Below, piece by piece: positions 33,947-43,885 of a stretch of DNA of 64,000 bases. Position 1 is the first letter of the stretch; each line of letters begins with the position of its first letter. The stretch is from Pseudomonadota bacterium (GTDB taxonomy: Bacteria; Pseudomonadota; Gammaproteobacteria; Burkholderiales; Burkholderiaceae_E). The notes beneath the pieces are model-generated. The model did no database searches. It was given only the letters and a program-made list of their open reading frames with translations, and was not told the DNA's origin. A program made the translations under genes and the position numbers. Location of the stretch: NCBI GenBank assembly GCA_023389055.1, contig JAEWFA010000065.1, forward strand, positions 1-64,000. Direction: 5' to 3'.

Positions 33947-35641
33947 TCAGCCCGCCGGCGCCGCCTGTACACGAAAGCGAGCGCCCACCGTCGCGGCGAG
34001 GACGACCAGTGAGGTGGAGATTACGATCATCACGATCCCCAGCGCGGACAGCTTCCCCCACAACCCGTCATCGGCGAAGGACAGGATCTGCGTAGCCAGC
34101 ACCTCGCTGCCCGGGCGCGACAGCACGACCGAAAGCGTGAGTTCGCGCAGGAACATCGTCGCCATCAGGATCCACGCGGAGACGACACCCGGCACGAGCA
34201 ACGGCACGACGATGCGACGCATCGTCGTCGCCGCGCCGGCGCCGGCGACGCGCGACGACTCCTCGAGATGCGGATGCAACTGGACGAATGCGCTCGCCAG
34301 CGGACGAACCCCGTACGGCAAGTAAGTGGCTACATACCCTATGAGCAGCGCAGTGAGCGTCGCGTAGATCGGCGTCTGCACGAACAGCCACAGGAAACCG
34401 ATCCCGATGACGATGCCGGGGAACGAGAACGAAAGAAAAGTGAGCGCTTCCAATAGGCCCGCGCCCCGCGCTTTCGACTTCACGGTGACGTAGGCGATGA
34501 ACAGCGACAGCGTCACACCCAGCGTCGCGCCGACCACCGCCAGGAAGACGCTGTTGCGCAGCGCCAGGCGCGAGATCGGATCCTCGAAGGCCTCGATCCA
34601 GTGTCGCCAACTCATCTGCGCGAAGGCCTCGGAACTCGGCACCATCGCGTACGGCACCAGCGACGTGTACAGCAGCACCCCGACCGGGAGCACGACGACG
34701 ACGAAGGACAGCAGCGCGACCGCGGCGAACAGCGGCCAGCGCCAACGCCCGAGCGGAATGATCGACGCGCGCCAGCCTCGCCCCGACACGGTGACGAAAC
34801 GCTCGCCCTCGGCAGTGAGCCGACGGTAGACGACGATCAGTACGACCGATATCGCCAGTGCGCTCATGCCGAGCGCCGCGGCCTGGCCGTAGTCCGGGTC
34901 GAAACCCGTAGCTATCATCTCGTAGAGCCACGTAGCGAGCACTTCCACGCGTCCCGGCGTTCCGAGCACGCGGGGCACCGCGTAGGAAGCGAGCGTGCGC
35001 ACGACGCCCAGCACCAGCGCCGCGAGGATCGCCGGCCGCAGCACCGGCAACGTCACGCGCACGAGCGTGCGCCAGGTGCCGGCCCCGAACACGCGCGACG
35101 ACTCCTCGAGCGAAACGTCGAACGACGCCATCGCCGGAGCGAGGATCAGGTAGGCGATCGGCATGTTGAGCAGGCCCTCGACGAGAATCATCCCGCCCAT
35201 CGAGTAGACGTCGAAGGGCGCCGCGTCCCAACCGAAGGCCTGCATCAGCGCGACGTTGACCATCCCGTTCGACGGGTTCAGCAGCAGCGCCCAGCTCACC
35301 GAGAACAGCAGGTGCGGGATCATCATCGGGACGATCGCCAGCACGTTGAACAGGAACTTGAACGGAATGTCGGTGCGCGTGTTCAGGTACGCGAGCACGA
35401 GCGCAAGCACCGTCGAGAACAGCGTCGAGCCGACCACGAACACGGCGGTGTCCAGCGCAACGCGCAGCAGCGCCGGGTCGGTGTACGCGGCGGCGTACTT
35501 GGCGAGCGTGAATTGCCCGAAGCGGTCGAGTCCGGCTGAGAAGCTGCCGAAGGCGAGCATCGCTACCGGCGCAACGCTGAGCAGCGCGACGACGCCGATC
35601 AGCGCGAGCGTCGGGAGCGGAACCGTGCGGGTTGGCGTCAT
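33947..35641 (-). CDS. ABC transporter permease, fused double-domain (Fe3+/ThiP type)
   Basis: A 564-residue inner-membrane protein with two tandem permease halves of about six helices each. Each half carries an EAA-type loop for contact with the ATPase: LEESSRVFGAGTWRTLVRVTLPVLRP in the first half and LEESSRVAGAGAATTMRRIVVPLLVPG in the second. This duplicated form is typical of AfuB/FbpB/ThiP-like importers. It follows the ATPase gene 39 bp downstream in the binding protein-ATPase-permease operon. Confidence 0.92.
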   Translation of the reverse strand: MTPTRTVPLPTLALIGVVALLSVAPVAMLAFGSFSAGLDRFGQFTLAKYAAAYTDPALLRVALDTAVFVVGSTLFSTVLALVLAYLNTRTDIPFKFLFNVLAIVPMMIPHLLFSVSWALLLNPSNGMVNVALMQAFGWDAAPFDVYSMGGMILVEGLLNMPIAYLILAPAMASFDVSLEESSRVFGAGTWRTLVRVTLPVLRPAILAALVLGVVRTLASYAVPRVLGTPGRVEVLATWLYEMIATGFDPDYGQAAALGMSALAISVVLIVVYRRLTAEGERFVTVSGRGWRASIIPLGRWRWPLFAAVALLSFVVVVLPVGVLLYTSLVPYAMVPSSEAFAQMSWRHWIEAFEDPISRLALRNSVFLAVVGATLGVTLSLFIAYVTVKSKARGAGLLEALTFLSFSFPGIVIGIGFLWLFVQTPIYATLTALLIGYVATYLPYGVRPLASAFVQLHPHLEESSRVAGAGAATTMRRIVVPLLVPGVVSAWILMATMFLRELTLSVVLSRPGSEVLATQILSFADDGLWGKLSALGIVMIVISTSLVVLAATVGARFRVQAAPAG

Positions 35642-35680
35642 CGGGTACGAGCGGTGCCGCCAGCGACGCGCTGCCCGCCG

Positions 35681-36766
35681 CTACTGCCAGAGCAGCAGGC
35701 CATGCGCGGGGTCGAGCGCGAAATGCACGCGGTCGCCCACGCGCAACTCGATCTCGGGCTCGGTGCGCGCAAGCAGCAGCGCCTGGCCCACCCGCATCTC
35801 CGCCTCGTAGAACTCGCCGACGAAGGCGAGCGACTCGATGCAGCCGTGCACGACGTTCGGCCCCGCTTCGCCGTCGCCCGGCCGAAGATGAATGAATTCC
35901 GGGCGGATGCACAGCGTCGCCTCGCCCAGCCGCGCGGTGCCGCGCCGCGCGCAGAGCAGCGAGCCCAGCGGGCTGTCGACGACGAGCTCGTTGCCCTGCG
36001 CCGCCCGCACCGTCGCCGCGACCAGGTTCGCTCGCCCGATGAAATCGGCGACGAAGCGGGTCTTCGCGTCGAAGTAGATCTGCTGCGGCGAGCCGATCTC
36101 GACGATTCGCCCGGCGCGCATCACTGCGATGGAATCCGACAGCGCGAGCGCCTCGACCCGATCGTGCGTGACGTAGACCGCGGTGATCTGCAATTCGTCG
36201 AGGAAACGCTCGAGCGCCTTGCGCGTTTCTTCGCGCAGCTTCGCGTCGAGGTTGCTCAGCGGCTCGTCGAAGAGGATCACCTTCGGCTGCGCGACCAGCG
36301 CCCGCGCCAGTGCGACGCGCTGCTGCTGCCCGCCGGAAAGACGCGTCGCCGATCGGTGCTCGACGCCCTCGAGCTGCACGAAGCGCAGCGCATCGGCGAC
36401 CTGCTCCGCGATGCGCGCCTTCGGCATCCCGCGCACGCGCAGCGGATACGCGACGTTGTCGAATACCGACATGTGCGGCCAGATCGCGTAGGTCTGGAAC
36501 ACCATCCCCAGGCCGCGCTTTTCGACCGGAACCGCGATGCCGCGCTTCGACGAGAACACGACCTCGTCGCCGATCGCGATCTCGCCCTGGTCCGGGGTCT
36601 CGAGCCCGACGATGCAGCGAAGCAGCGTCGTCTTGCCGCAACCACTCGGGCCGAGCAGCGTGAAGATCGAGTCCGCCGGAATGCTCAGGTCCACGCCGTC
36701 GAGCGCCGCGACCTCTCGCCCCTCGGAGACGTAATGCTTGCGCAGTCCCTCGACCCGGATCCCCAT
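35681..36766 (-). CDS. ABC transporter ATP-binding protein (Fe3+/spermidine-type importer)
   Basis: A 361-residue ATPase. Walker A is LLGPSGCGKTTLLR (about residue 40), the Q-loop VFQTYAIWPHMSVFDNVAYPL, the signature RLSGGQQQRVALARAL, Walker B VILFDEPLSNLDAKLR and the switch histidine TAVYVTHD. A C-terminal TOBE regulatory domain (ATLCIRPEFIHL) follows. This composition fits the FbpC/PotA group. The gene is between the binding-protein and permease genes. Confidence 0.94.
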   Translation of the reverse strand: MGIRVEGLRKHYVSEGREVAALDGVDLSIPADSIFTLLGPSGCGKTTLLRCIVGLETPDQGEIAIGDEVVFSSKRGIAVPVEKRGLGMVFQTYAIWPHMSVFDNVAYPLRVRGMPKARIAEQVADALRFVQLEGVEHRSATRLSGGQQQRVALARALVAQPKVILFDEPLSNLDAKLREETRKALERFLDELQITAVYVTHDRVEALALSDSIAVMRAGRIVEIGSPQQIYFDAKTRFVADFIGRANLVAATVRAAQGNELVVDSPLGSLLCARRGTARLGEATLCIRPEFIHLRPGDGEAGPNVVHGCIESLAFVGEFYEAEMRVGQALLLARTEPEIELRVGDRVHFALDPAHGLLLWQ

Positions 36767-36810
36767 GATTGCGGACGTGCGAAGCAACCTCGACCGGTTC
36801 GCTCGCGCGT

Positions 36811-37851
36811 TCAGGCGGCGAAAATCTTCTTGAACTCCGCGCCCCACTTGCGGATCTCGTCGTCCGACAGATCGCGGATCGGCAGCACCTTCACCTGGTC
36901 GATTCCGTCGATCGGCGGATGCACGCCGGGGGCGAGCACGTATTCGCCGACCTGGGTGGCGAGCAGCTGCATCGCCTTCTTCGACAGCCAGTAGTCGACG
37001 AAGGCGCGCCCGGCCGCCGGGTGCGGCGCTTTCGCCGCCAACGCGATTGCGCGCGGCGTGCCGAGCAGCGGCTGTCCGCCGCGCGGTCCCCAGTCGAGCG
37101 GGGCCGGCGCTTTCGTGACGATGTATTTCGGCATCGAGATTCCGATGCGCTTCTCGCCGCTCTCGACCGGCGCCGGGGTCGGGCCGAAGGATGCGACGAA
37201 CATCGGACGATTCGCCGCGAGCGCCTTCACGAAATTCATCCAGTCGGCTTCCGAGGCGAAGACCTTCTTCTCCTGCAGGCCGACGAGCCACGAGATCGTC
37301 GACGCGTGGCTCGACGGATTGGCCATCACGATCTGGTTCTTCCACTTCGGATCGGCGAGGTCCTCGTAGCGCTTCGGCGCTTCGGCCTGCGGCACCTGCT
37401 TCGTATTGAACAGGTACGAGACGTACTCGACGCCGAAGAGCTGGATCGCGTCGTCCGGCCGTGCCCAGTCGGGATAGCCGTCGGCGGCGGGCGACCGGTA
37501 CGGCGCGAGCACGCCCTTGTCGCGCAGCAACTCGAGCACCGGCAACGGCGCCTGCAGCACGTCGGCGAGCAGCTTGCCCGCCTGAGACTCGGTGGCGACG
37601 GTGGAGACGAACTTCGAGCTCGAGATGCGCGTGTACTGGCCCTGGATGCCGGTGTCTGCGCTGAACGCCTCGATGATCGGCTGCACTGCCGTGATGTTCG
37701 CGTAGAACACCGCGCTGCCTTCGGCGCGCGCCTTCGCGAGATCGGCGCCGCCGTCGGCGGCCAGCGCCGGCCCGGCGAACGGCGAAAGGCCGGCCGCGGA
37801 CAGGCCGGCGGCTCCGGCGGCGGCGAGAAAGCTGCGGCGATCGACGGACAT
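36811..37851 (-). CDS. Periplasmic substrate-binding protein (Fe3+-type family 1)
   Basis: A 346-residue secreted protein with a Tat-like signal (MSVDRRSFLAAAGAAGLSAAG, with the R-R-S-F core). A class II binding-protein fold of the iron/thiamine type (VFYANITAVQPIIEAFSADTGIQGQYTR, FLVN-like YVSYLFNTKQVP) follows. The Tyr pairs used for ferric-ion ligation in FbpA are not obvious, so iron is only one option; thiamine, phosphonates or sugar acids are others. It heads the ABC operon. Confidence 0.85.
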   Translation of the reverse strand: MSVDRRSFLAAAGAAGLSAAGLSPFAGPALAADGGADLAKARAEGSAVFYANITAVQPIIEAFSADTGIQGQYTRISSSKFVSTVATESQAGKLLADVLQAPLPVLELLRDKGVLAPYRSPAADGYPDWARPDDAIQLFGVEYVSYLFNTKQVPQAEAPKRYEDLADPKWKNQIVMANPSSHASTISWLVGLQEKKVFASEADWMNFVKALAANRPMFVASFGPTPAPVESGEKRIGISMPKYIVTKAPAPLDWGPRGGQPLLGTPRAIALAAKAPHPAAGRAFVDYWLSKKAMQLLATQVGEYVLAPGVHPPIDGIDQVKVLPIRDLSDDEIRKWGAEFKKIFAA

Positions 37852-37915
37852 GGCGGCCCTCTGTTGTTCCTTGTTGGACGCAAGGATAGAACGACGGGAC
37901 GCCCGCCGCCAAAGA

Positions 37916-39343
37916 TCACTGCGTCTGCTCGTACCAACCCCCGCCGAGCACGCGATACAGCGTCACCCGGTTCGCCTGCTCGGCGAGTTGCGTAGCGATC
38001 AGCGACTGGCGCGCGCCGTACAACGTACGTTGCGCGTCCAGCAGCACGAGATAGCTGTCGCGACCGGCCTCGTAGCGCGAGCGCGAGAGCTCCTCGGCGC
38101 GGCGCGCGGCGGCCACCAGCGCAAGCTGCGCCGCCTTCTGCTCGGCCAGCGTGCGCGTGAGCGCGAGCGCATCGGCCGCTTCGCGAAAGCCGGACTGGAT
38201 CGCGCGCTCGTACTGCGCGAGCGCGATCTCGCGCTCGGCCTGCGTCGCGCGCAGGTTCGCGCGCAGCGCGCCTCCCTGGAAGATCGGCAGGTTCAGCTGC
38301 GGGCCGAAGGTCCAGAAGCGCGAGCCCGAGCCGAACAGCCCGGAGAGATCGCCGCTGGCGGTGCCGATCGCACCGGTGAGCCGGATCGACGGAAAGAACG
38401 CCGCCCGTGCCGCGCCGATGTTCGCGTTCGCCGAGAGCAGCAGGTGCTCGGCCTGCAGCACGTCGGGACGGCGCAGCAGCACCTCCGACGGCACGCCGGC
38501 GGGCAGCGCGCGCAGCCCGCTCACCGCCAGATCGAACCGATCGGGGATCGACGCGTCGTCGATCGGCCCGCCGACGAGCAGGCGCAGCGCGTTCAGGTCC
38601 TGCGCCGCCTGCCCTGCGAAGCGCGATGCGTCGGTGCGTGCCTGCTCGACCGACGTCTGCGCCTGGCTGACGTCGAGCGCGGACACCGCTCCGTAGTCGT
38701 AGCGTTTTCGCGTGAGATCGAGCGCCTGTTCGCGGTTCACGAGAGCGGCCTGCGCCACGCGCGTCGATTCGCGATCGGCGATCCACGTCAGGTACGCATT
38801 CGCGACCTCGGCGATCAGCGTGAGCTGCACCGCGCGCTGCGCGCTTTCAGTGGCGAAGAACTGCTGCAGCGCCGAGTGCGAGAGGCTGCGCACGCGGCCG
38901 AACAGGTCGATCTCGAAGGCGGCCAGCCCGAGGCTCACCGAGTACTGGTCGCGAAACTGCGGCCCGTTTCCGCTTGCGCGCGTCGCAGCCCCCTGCACGC
39001 CGATCGACGGCAACTGGTCGGCGCGCTGCACGCGGTACAGCGCCTGCGCGCGCTCGACATTTCGCGCGGCCACGCGCAGGTCGCGATTGTTTGCCAGCGC
39101 CTGCTCGATCAGCCGCTCGAGCGCCTCGTCGACGAAGAAGTCGCGCCAACCGACGTCGACGACGCCGCGCGCGCCGGCGAACTCGCCCTGTGCGCCCTCG
39201 CCGTGCGCGGCGCCCGCCGTCGTCGGCGGCATCGGCCATTGCGCGGGAATCGACGCGTCGGCGACCGGCGGTTCGGGGTCGAGCGTCGTGCATGCACCGA
39301 GCGCGAGCACGGCAGCGAGCAGCACGGCGCCCATCGTCTTCAT
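37916..39343 (-). CDS. Outer-membrane efflux channel lipoprotein (NodT/OprM family)
   Basis: A 475-residue TolC-superfamily protein with a lipoprotein signal (AVLALGACTTLDPEPPV, lipidated Cys at about residue 18). It has two OEP repeats with the characteristic DLRVAARNVERAQALYRVQRADQLPSIG and RPDVLQAEHLLLSANANIGAARAAFFPSIRLTG segments. It forms the outer-membrane duct of the RND pump. Its start overlaps the stop of the RND transporter gene by 3 bp. Confidence 0.93.
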   Translation of the reverse strand: MKTMGAVLLAAVLALGACTTLDPEPPVADASIPAQWPMPPTTAGAAHGEGAQGEFAGARGVVDVGWRDFFVDEALERLIEQALANNRDLRVAARNVERAQALYRVQRADQLPSIGVQGAATRASGNGPQFRDQYSVSLGLAAFEIDLFGRVRSLSHSALQQFFATESAQRAVQLTLIAEVANAYLTWIADRESTRVAQAALVNREQALDLTRKRYDYGAVSALDVSQAQTSVEQARTDASRFAGQAAQDLNALRLLVGGPIDDASIPDRFDLAVSGLRALPAGVPSEVLLRRPDVLQAEHLLLSANANIGAARAAFFPSIRLTGAIGTASGDLSGLFGSGSRFWTFGPQLNLPIFQGGALRANLRATQAEREIALAQYERAIQSGFREAADALALTRTLAEQKAAQLALVAAARRAEELSRSRYEAGRDSYLVLLDAQRTLYGARQSLIATQLAEQANRVTLYRVLGGGWYEQTQ

Positions 39344-42300
39344 CACGGCTGCCCCGCCTGCGGCGGCTCGCGCTCGGGACGCGCGCCGCGCCGCCGGAAC
39401 AGCGTGCGCACGACGACGAAGAACAGCGGGACGAAGAAGATCCCCAGGAAGGTGCCGAACAACATTCCGCCGAGCACGCCGGTGCCGATGGCGTTCTGCG
39501 CGCCCGAGCCGGCGCCCTTCGCCAACGCCAGCGGCAGCACACCCAAGCCGAAGGCGAGCGAGGTCATCACGATCGGGCGCAACCGGTCGCGCACCGCCTG
39601 CATCGTCGCGTCGATCAGCGCCATGCCGCGGTCGAGGTTCTCCTGCGCAAACGCGACGATCAGGATCGCATTCTTGCTCGTGAGGCCGACCGTCGTGAGC
39701 ATCGCCACCTGGAAGTAGACGTCGCGCTCCAGGCCGCGCAGCGACGCGAACAACGTCGTGCCGAGCACGCCGAGCGGCGCGACGAGCAGCACCGCAGTGG
39801 GGATGGTCCAGCTCTCGTACATCGCGGCCAGGCACAGGAACACGATCAGCACCGACAACGTGTACAGCAGCGGCGTCTGCGCGCCTGCCTGCCGCTCCTG
39901 GTACGACAGCCCGCTCCACTCGATGCCGAAGCCCTGCGGCAGCTGCGCGACGATCTTTTCGATCGCCTGCATCGCCTCGCCCGAACTGACGCCGGGTGCC
40001 GCCTCGCCGTTGATCTCCACCGCCGAAACGCCGTTGTAGCGCTCCAGCCGAGGCGAGCCGTAGTCCCAGCGCCAGTTGGCGAAGGCCGAAAACGGCACCA
40101 TCTCGCCGTTGCCGTTGCGCACGCTCCACAGGCGGAAGTCCTCGGGCAGCATCCGGAACGGCGCGTCGGCCTGCAGATAGACGCGCTTGACGCGCCCGCG
40201 GTCGAGGAAGTCGTCGATGTAGCGTCCGCCCCAGGCAATCGACAGCGTAGTGTTGATGTCGCCCATCGACAGGCCGAGCGCGCCGGCCTTGCGCGTGTCG
40301 ATGTCGAGCTGCAGCTGCGGCGAATCCTCCTGTCCGTTGGGACGCACGTTGGCCAGCTGCGGATCCTGCGACGCTGCGCCGAGCAGCCGGTTGCGCGCGT
40401 CGATCAGCGCCGCATGGCCGCGCCCGGCGTTGTCCTTCAGGTAGAAGACGAAGCCGCCCGAGCGGCCGAGCTCGGGCACCGCCGGCGGCGTGAACGCGAA
40501 GACGAGCGCATCGCGGATCTGCGAGAACACGCCCATCGCGCGCTGCGCCACCGACGCCGCGCCCAGCGACGCCGCCTCGCGCTCGCTCCAGTCCTTCAAC
40601 TTGACGAAGGCGATGCCGGTGTTCTGCCCGGTGCCGCCGAAACTGAAGCCGAGCACGCTGAACACCGAGGCGACGGCGTCCTTCTCCTGGTCGAGAAAAT
40701 GGTTCTCGACGCGCTGCATCGCATCGAGCGTGCGCTGCTGCGTCGCGCCCACCGGGGCCTGCACCTGTGAGAACAGCACGCCCTGGTCCTCCTGCGGCAG
40801 GAACGCCGTCGGCAACCGGAAGAAGAGGAACAGCGCAAGCCCGACGAGCGCGGCGAAGACGAGCAGGCCGACCCAGCGGCGCGCGAGAAGACCGGTGACC
40901 ACCCGGCGATAGCGCGCGCTCGTACGCTCGAAACCACGGTTGAACCAGCCGAAGAAGCCGCGCCGCGGCTCGTGCTGCACGTCGGAAGCGCGCAGCATCG
41001 TCGCGCACAGCGCAGGGGTGAGGATCAGCGCGACGAGCACGGACAGCGACACGGCCGAGATGATCGTCGCCGAGAACTGCCGATAGATGATCCCGGTGGA
41101 GCCGCCGAGGAAGGCCATCGGCGCGAACACCGCCGCGAGCACCAGGCCGATGCCGACCAGCGCCGCGCTGATCTCCTTCATCGAGCGGCGCGTCGCCTCG
41201 ACCGCCCCGAGCTTCTCCTCGGTCATCACGCGCTCGACGTTCTCGACGACGACGATCGCGTCGTCGACCAGCAGGCCGATCGCCAGCACCATCGCGAACA
41301 TCGTCAACATGTTCACCGAGAAGCCCAGCGCCGCGAGCACGCCGAAGGTGCCGAGCAGCACGATCGGCACCGCGATCGTCGGGATCAGCGTCGCGCGGAA
41401 GTTCTGCAGGAACAGGAACATCACGAGGAACACGAGTGCGATCGCCTCGGCGAGCGTCGTGACGACGCCGCGGATCGCCACGCGCACGAACGGCGTCGTG
41501 TCGAACGGAACGACCGCCTCGAGTCCGGCCGGGAAGAAGGGCTGCAGTTCGGCGAGTCGCCGCTCGACGCCGCGCGCCGTGTCGAGCGCGTTCGCCCCCG
41601 ACGTGAGCGAGATCGCCACGCCGGTGGCGGGCTTGCGGTTGTAGCGGCTCAGGAACGAATACGTGTCGGCGCCGAGCTCCACTCGCGCGACGTCGCCGAG
41701 CGTGAGCACGGACCCGTCGGGCTCGCTGCGCACGACGATGCGTCGGAACTGCTCGGCGGTCTGCAGCCGGCCCTGTGCCGTGATCGTGGCATTCAGCTGC
41801 TGGCCTTCCACCGCCGGCGTTCCGCCGAGCTGCCCGACGGCGAGCTGCTGGTTCTGCGCCTGAACCGCGGCGACCACGTCGGTGGGCGCGAGCGAATAGG
41901 TGGCGAGCTTGTTCGGGTCGAGCCAGATGCGCATCGCGTACTGCGCGCCGAACACCTGGATGCTCCCCACGCCCTGCACCCGGCTGAGCGGATCGACGAT
42001 GTTCGCGACGACGTAATCGGAGATGTCGTTGCGGTCCATGCTGCCGTCGCCCGACACGAAACCGACGACCATCAGGAAGCCGCTGCGCGACTTCGTCACG
42101 TTCACGCCCTGGCGCTGCACCTCCTGCGGCAGCAGCGGCATCGCCAGCTGCAGCTTGTTCTGCACCTGCACCTGCGCGATGTCCGGGTTCACCGAGTTGT
42201 CGAAGGTCAGCGTGATCTCGGCGCGTCCGTTCGAGTCGCTCGTCGCCGACAGGTAGAGCAACCCGTCGAGCCCCTTCATGCTCTGCTCGATGATCTGCGT

Positions 42301-42483
42301 CACCGAGTTCTCGACGTCCTTCGCGGAGGCGCCCGGAAAGGTCGCTGCGATGGAAACCGCCGGCGGCGCGATCGTCGGGTACTGCGAGATCGGCAGCGTG
42401 AAGATCGACAGGCCGCCGGTGATCATCACGACGATCGCGAGCACCCACGCGAAGATCGGCCGACCGATGAAGAACTGCGACAC
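39343..42483 (-). CDS. RND multidrug efflux transporter (HAE1/AcrB type)
   Basis: A 1046-residue inner-membrane pump. It begins with the conserved MSQFFIGRPIFAWVLAIV and contains the proton-relay Asp pair in GLLVDDAIVVVENVERVM (TM4) and the Lys in GLTSKNAILIVAFAQENLDRG (TM10). The trimeric porter, docking and 12-helix membrane domains are all of normal length. It exports diverse hydrophobic compounds with the adaptor upstream and the channel downstream. No regulator gene lies next to the operon. Confidence 0.95.
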   Translation of the reverse strand: MSQFFIGRPIFAWVLAIVVMITGGLSIFTLPISQYPTIAPPAVSIAATFPGASAKDVENSVTQIIEQSMKGLDGLLYLSATSDSNGRAEITLTFDNSVNPDIAQVQVQNKLQLAMPLLPQEVQRQGVNVTKSRSGFLMVVGFVSGDGSMDRNDISDYVVANIVDPLSRVQGVGSIQVFGAQYAMRIWLDPNKLATYSLAPTDVVAAVQAQNQQLAVGQLGGTPAVEGQQLNATITAQGRLQTAEQFRRIVVRSEPDGSVLTLGDVARVELGADTYSFLSRYNRKPATGVAISLTSGANALDTARGVERRLAELQPFFPAGLEAVVPFDTTPFVRVAIRGVVTTLAEAIALVFLVMFLFLQNFRATLIPTIAVPIVLLGTFGVLAALGFSVNMLTMFAMVLAIGLLVDDAIVVVENVERVMTEEKLGAVEATRRSMKEISAALVGIGLVLAAVFAPMAFLGGSTGIIYRQFSATIISAVSLSVLVALILTPALCATMLRASDVQHEPRRGFFGWFNRGFERTSARYRRVVTGLLARRWVGLLVFAALVGLALFLFFRLPTAFLPQEDQGVLFSQVQAPVGATQQRTLDAMQRVENHFLDQEKDAVASVFSVLGFSFGGTGQNTGIAFVKLKDWSEREAASLGAASVAQRAMGVFSQIRDALVFAFTPPAVPELGRSGGFVFYLKDNAGRGHAALIDARNRLLGAASQDPQLANVRPNGQEDSPQLQLDIDTRKAGALGLSMGDINTTLSIAWGGRYIDDFLDRGRVKRVYLQADAPFRMLPEDFRLWSVRNGNGEMVPFSAFANWRWDYGSPRLERYNGVSAVEINGEAAPGVSSGEAMQAIEKIVAQLPQGFGIEWSGLSYQERQAGAQTPLLYTLSVLIVFLCLAAMYESWTIPTAVLLVAPLGVLGTTLFASLRGLERDVYFQVAMLTTVGLTSKNAILIVAFAQENLDRGMALIDATMQAVRDRLRPIVMTSLAFGLGVLPLALAKGAGSGAQNAIGTGVLGGMLFGTFLGIFFVPLFFVVVRTLFRRRGARPEREPPQAGQP

Positions 42484-42498
42484 AGCGATCGCGACGCG

Positions 42499-43731
42499 CT
42501 AGCGCGCGGCGCCTCCGGCCGTTGCCGACTCGGGCGCCGCCGGCGCGGAACCGTCGGGCTGCGGCGTCCCGGCCGGCGGCGGCGCCGGCACGGAAGCCTG
42601 CACCGTCGCGCCGGGCCTGGCTTTCTGCAGCCCCTCGACGATCACGCGGTCGCCGGCCGCCAGGCCGGAGTCGATCAGCCAGCGGTCGCCCACCGTGCGG
42701 CTGGCCTGTACCGGTCTCGCCTCGACCTTGCCGTCGGCGCCGACCACCATCGCCGACGCATTGCCTTTCGGGTCGCGAACGATCGACTGCTGCGGCGCGA
42801 GTATTGCGTTCGCCCGCTCGCCGACGCCGATGATCGCGCGCACGTACATGCCGGGCAGCAGCATCTCGTCGGGGTTCGGCACCTGCACGCGCAGCAGGAA
42901 GCTGCCCGTGCCGGGGTCCACGCTCAAGTCGGCGAAGGTGAGCTTGCCGGGATGCGGGTAACGCGAACCGTCCTCGAGCAGGATCGTCACCGGCACGTCC
43001 CCGATCGCGCTCAGCGTTCCTGCCTCGACCTCGCGGCGCAACTGCAACAACTCGCTGGCCGACTGCGTGAGGTCGACGTACATCGGGTCGAACTGCTGCA
43101 CGGTCGCGAGCGGTGTCGCCTGGTTCGCGGTGACCAGCGCGCCGACGGTAACCGCCGACTTGCCGATACGCCCGCCGATCGGCGAATGGATCCGCGCGTA
43201 ACCGAGCGTGATGCGCGCAGTCCGCACGGCGGCTTCGGCCGCCTTCAGGTCGGCCTGCGCCTGCCGCAGCGCCGCGATCGCGTTCTCGTTGTCCTGCTTG
43301 CTCACCGCGTTGACTTTCGCAAGCTCGCTCGTGCGCCGCGCGTTCATCCGCGCCGACTCGAGCGTCGCCTGCGCGCGCCCGACCGCGGCTTCACGGCTGG
43401 CGAGATCGGCGCGGTACGTAGCGTCCTCGAGCTGGTACAGCGGCTGTCCGCGCTTCACGTGGCCGCCCTCGACGAACAACCGTTCGCGCACGATGCCGCC
43501 GACCTGCGGGCGGACCTCGGCGACGAGGAAGGGATTGGTGCGCCCCGGCAGCTCGCGCGTGAGCAGGACCGACTCGGGATGCAGCGTGACGACGGTGACC
43601 TGCGGCGGCGGCATCTGCGCCGCAGCCTGCGGCTGCGAACCGCTGCGCTCGCCGCATCCGGCGAGCAACACGCACGACAGCGCGATTGCGCCGAGAACGC
43701 GTCCAGGACGGTGCGTCGTGGGCGAGCGCAA
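42499..43731 (-). CDS. RND efflux periplasmic adaptor lipoprotein (AcrA type)
   Basis: A 410-residue membrane-fusion protein with a lipoprotein signal (LSCVLLAGCGERS). A lipoyl/barrel-sandwich half begins RTNPFLVAEVRPQVGGIVRERLF. A coiled-coil hairpin (about 100-170) and beta-barrel follow, and the C-terminal tail is Pro/Ala-rich. I place the start at a TTG (43731) because a GAGGAGG ribosome site lies 5 bases upstream and the signal then begins correctly; a GTG at 43791 would add 20 residues without a ribosome site. First gene of the RND operon. Confidence 0.92.
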   Translation of the reverse strand: MRSPTTHRPGRVLGAIALSCVLLAGCGERSGSQPQAAAQMPPPQVTVVTLHPESVLLTRELPGRTNPFLVAEVRPQVGGIVRERLFVEGGHVKRGQPLYQLEDATYRADLASREAAVGRAQATLESARMNARRTSELAKVNAVSKQDNENAIAALRQAQADLKAAEAAVRTARITLGYARIHSPIGGRIGKSAVTVGALVTANQATPLATVQQFDPMYVDLTQSASELLQLRREVEAGTLSAIGDVPVTILLEDGSRYPHPGKLTFADLSVDPGTGSFLLRVQVPNPDEMLLPGMYVRAIIGVGERANAILAPQQSIVRDPKGNASAMVVGADGKVEARPVQASRTVGDRWLIDSGLAAGDRVIVEGLQKARPGATVQASVPAPPPAGTPQPDGSAPAAPESATAGGAAR

Positions 43732-43885
43732 CGAGCCCTCCTCGGAAAAGGCGCAGTCTACGGTCTTGAGGGCGGGCAGCAGCCCAATCACCCCGGCTGC
43801 CTGACGTGACTGCCGGCCTTGCGGCTGCGCGCGGCCCGTCAGACGGCGCCGATGAAGTGGACGGCTCCGGGCCCGTCAGGCCGCA

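Noticed and set aside
40972..43809. Plus-strand reading frame of about 945 codons opposite the RND genes
   Set aside because: Antisense shadow of the RND transporter and adaptor. No family motif, and composition dominated by Arg, His, Glu and Gln.
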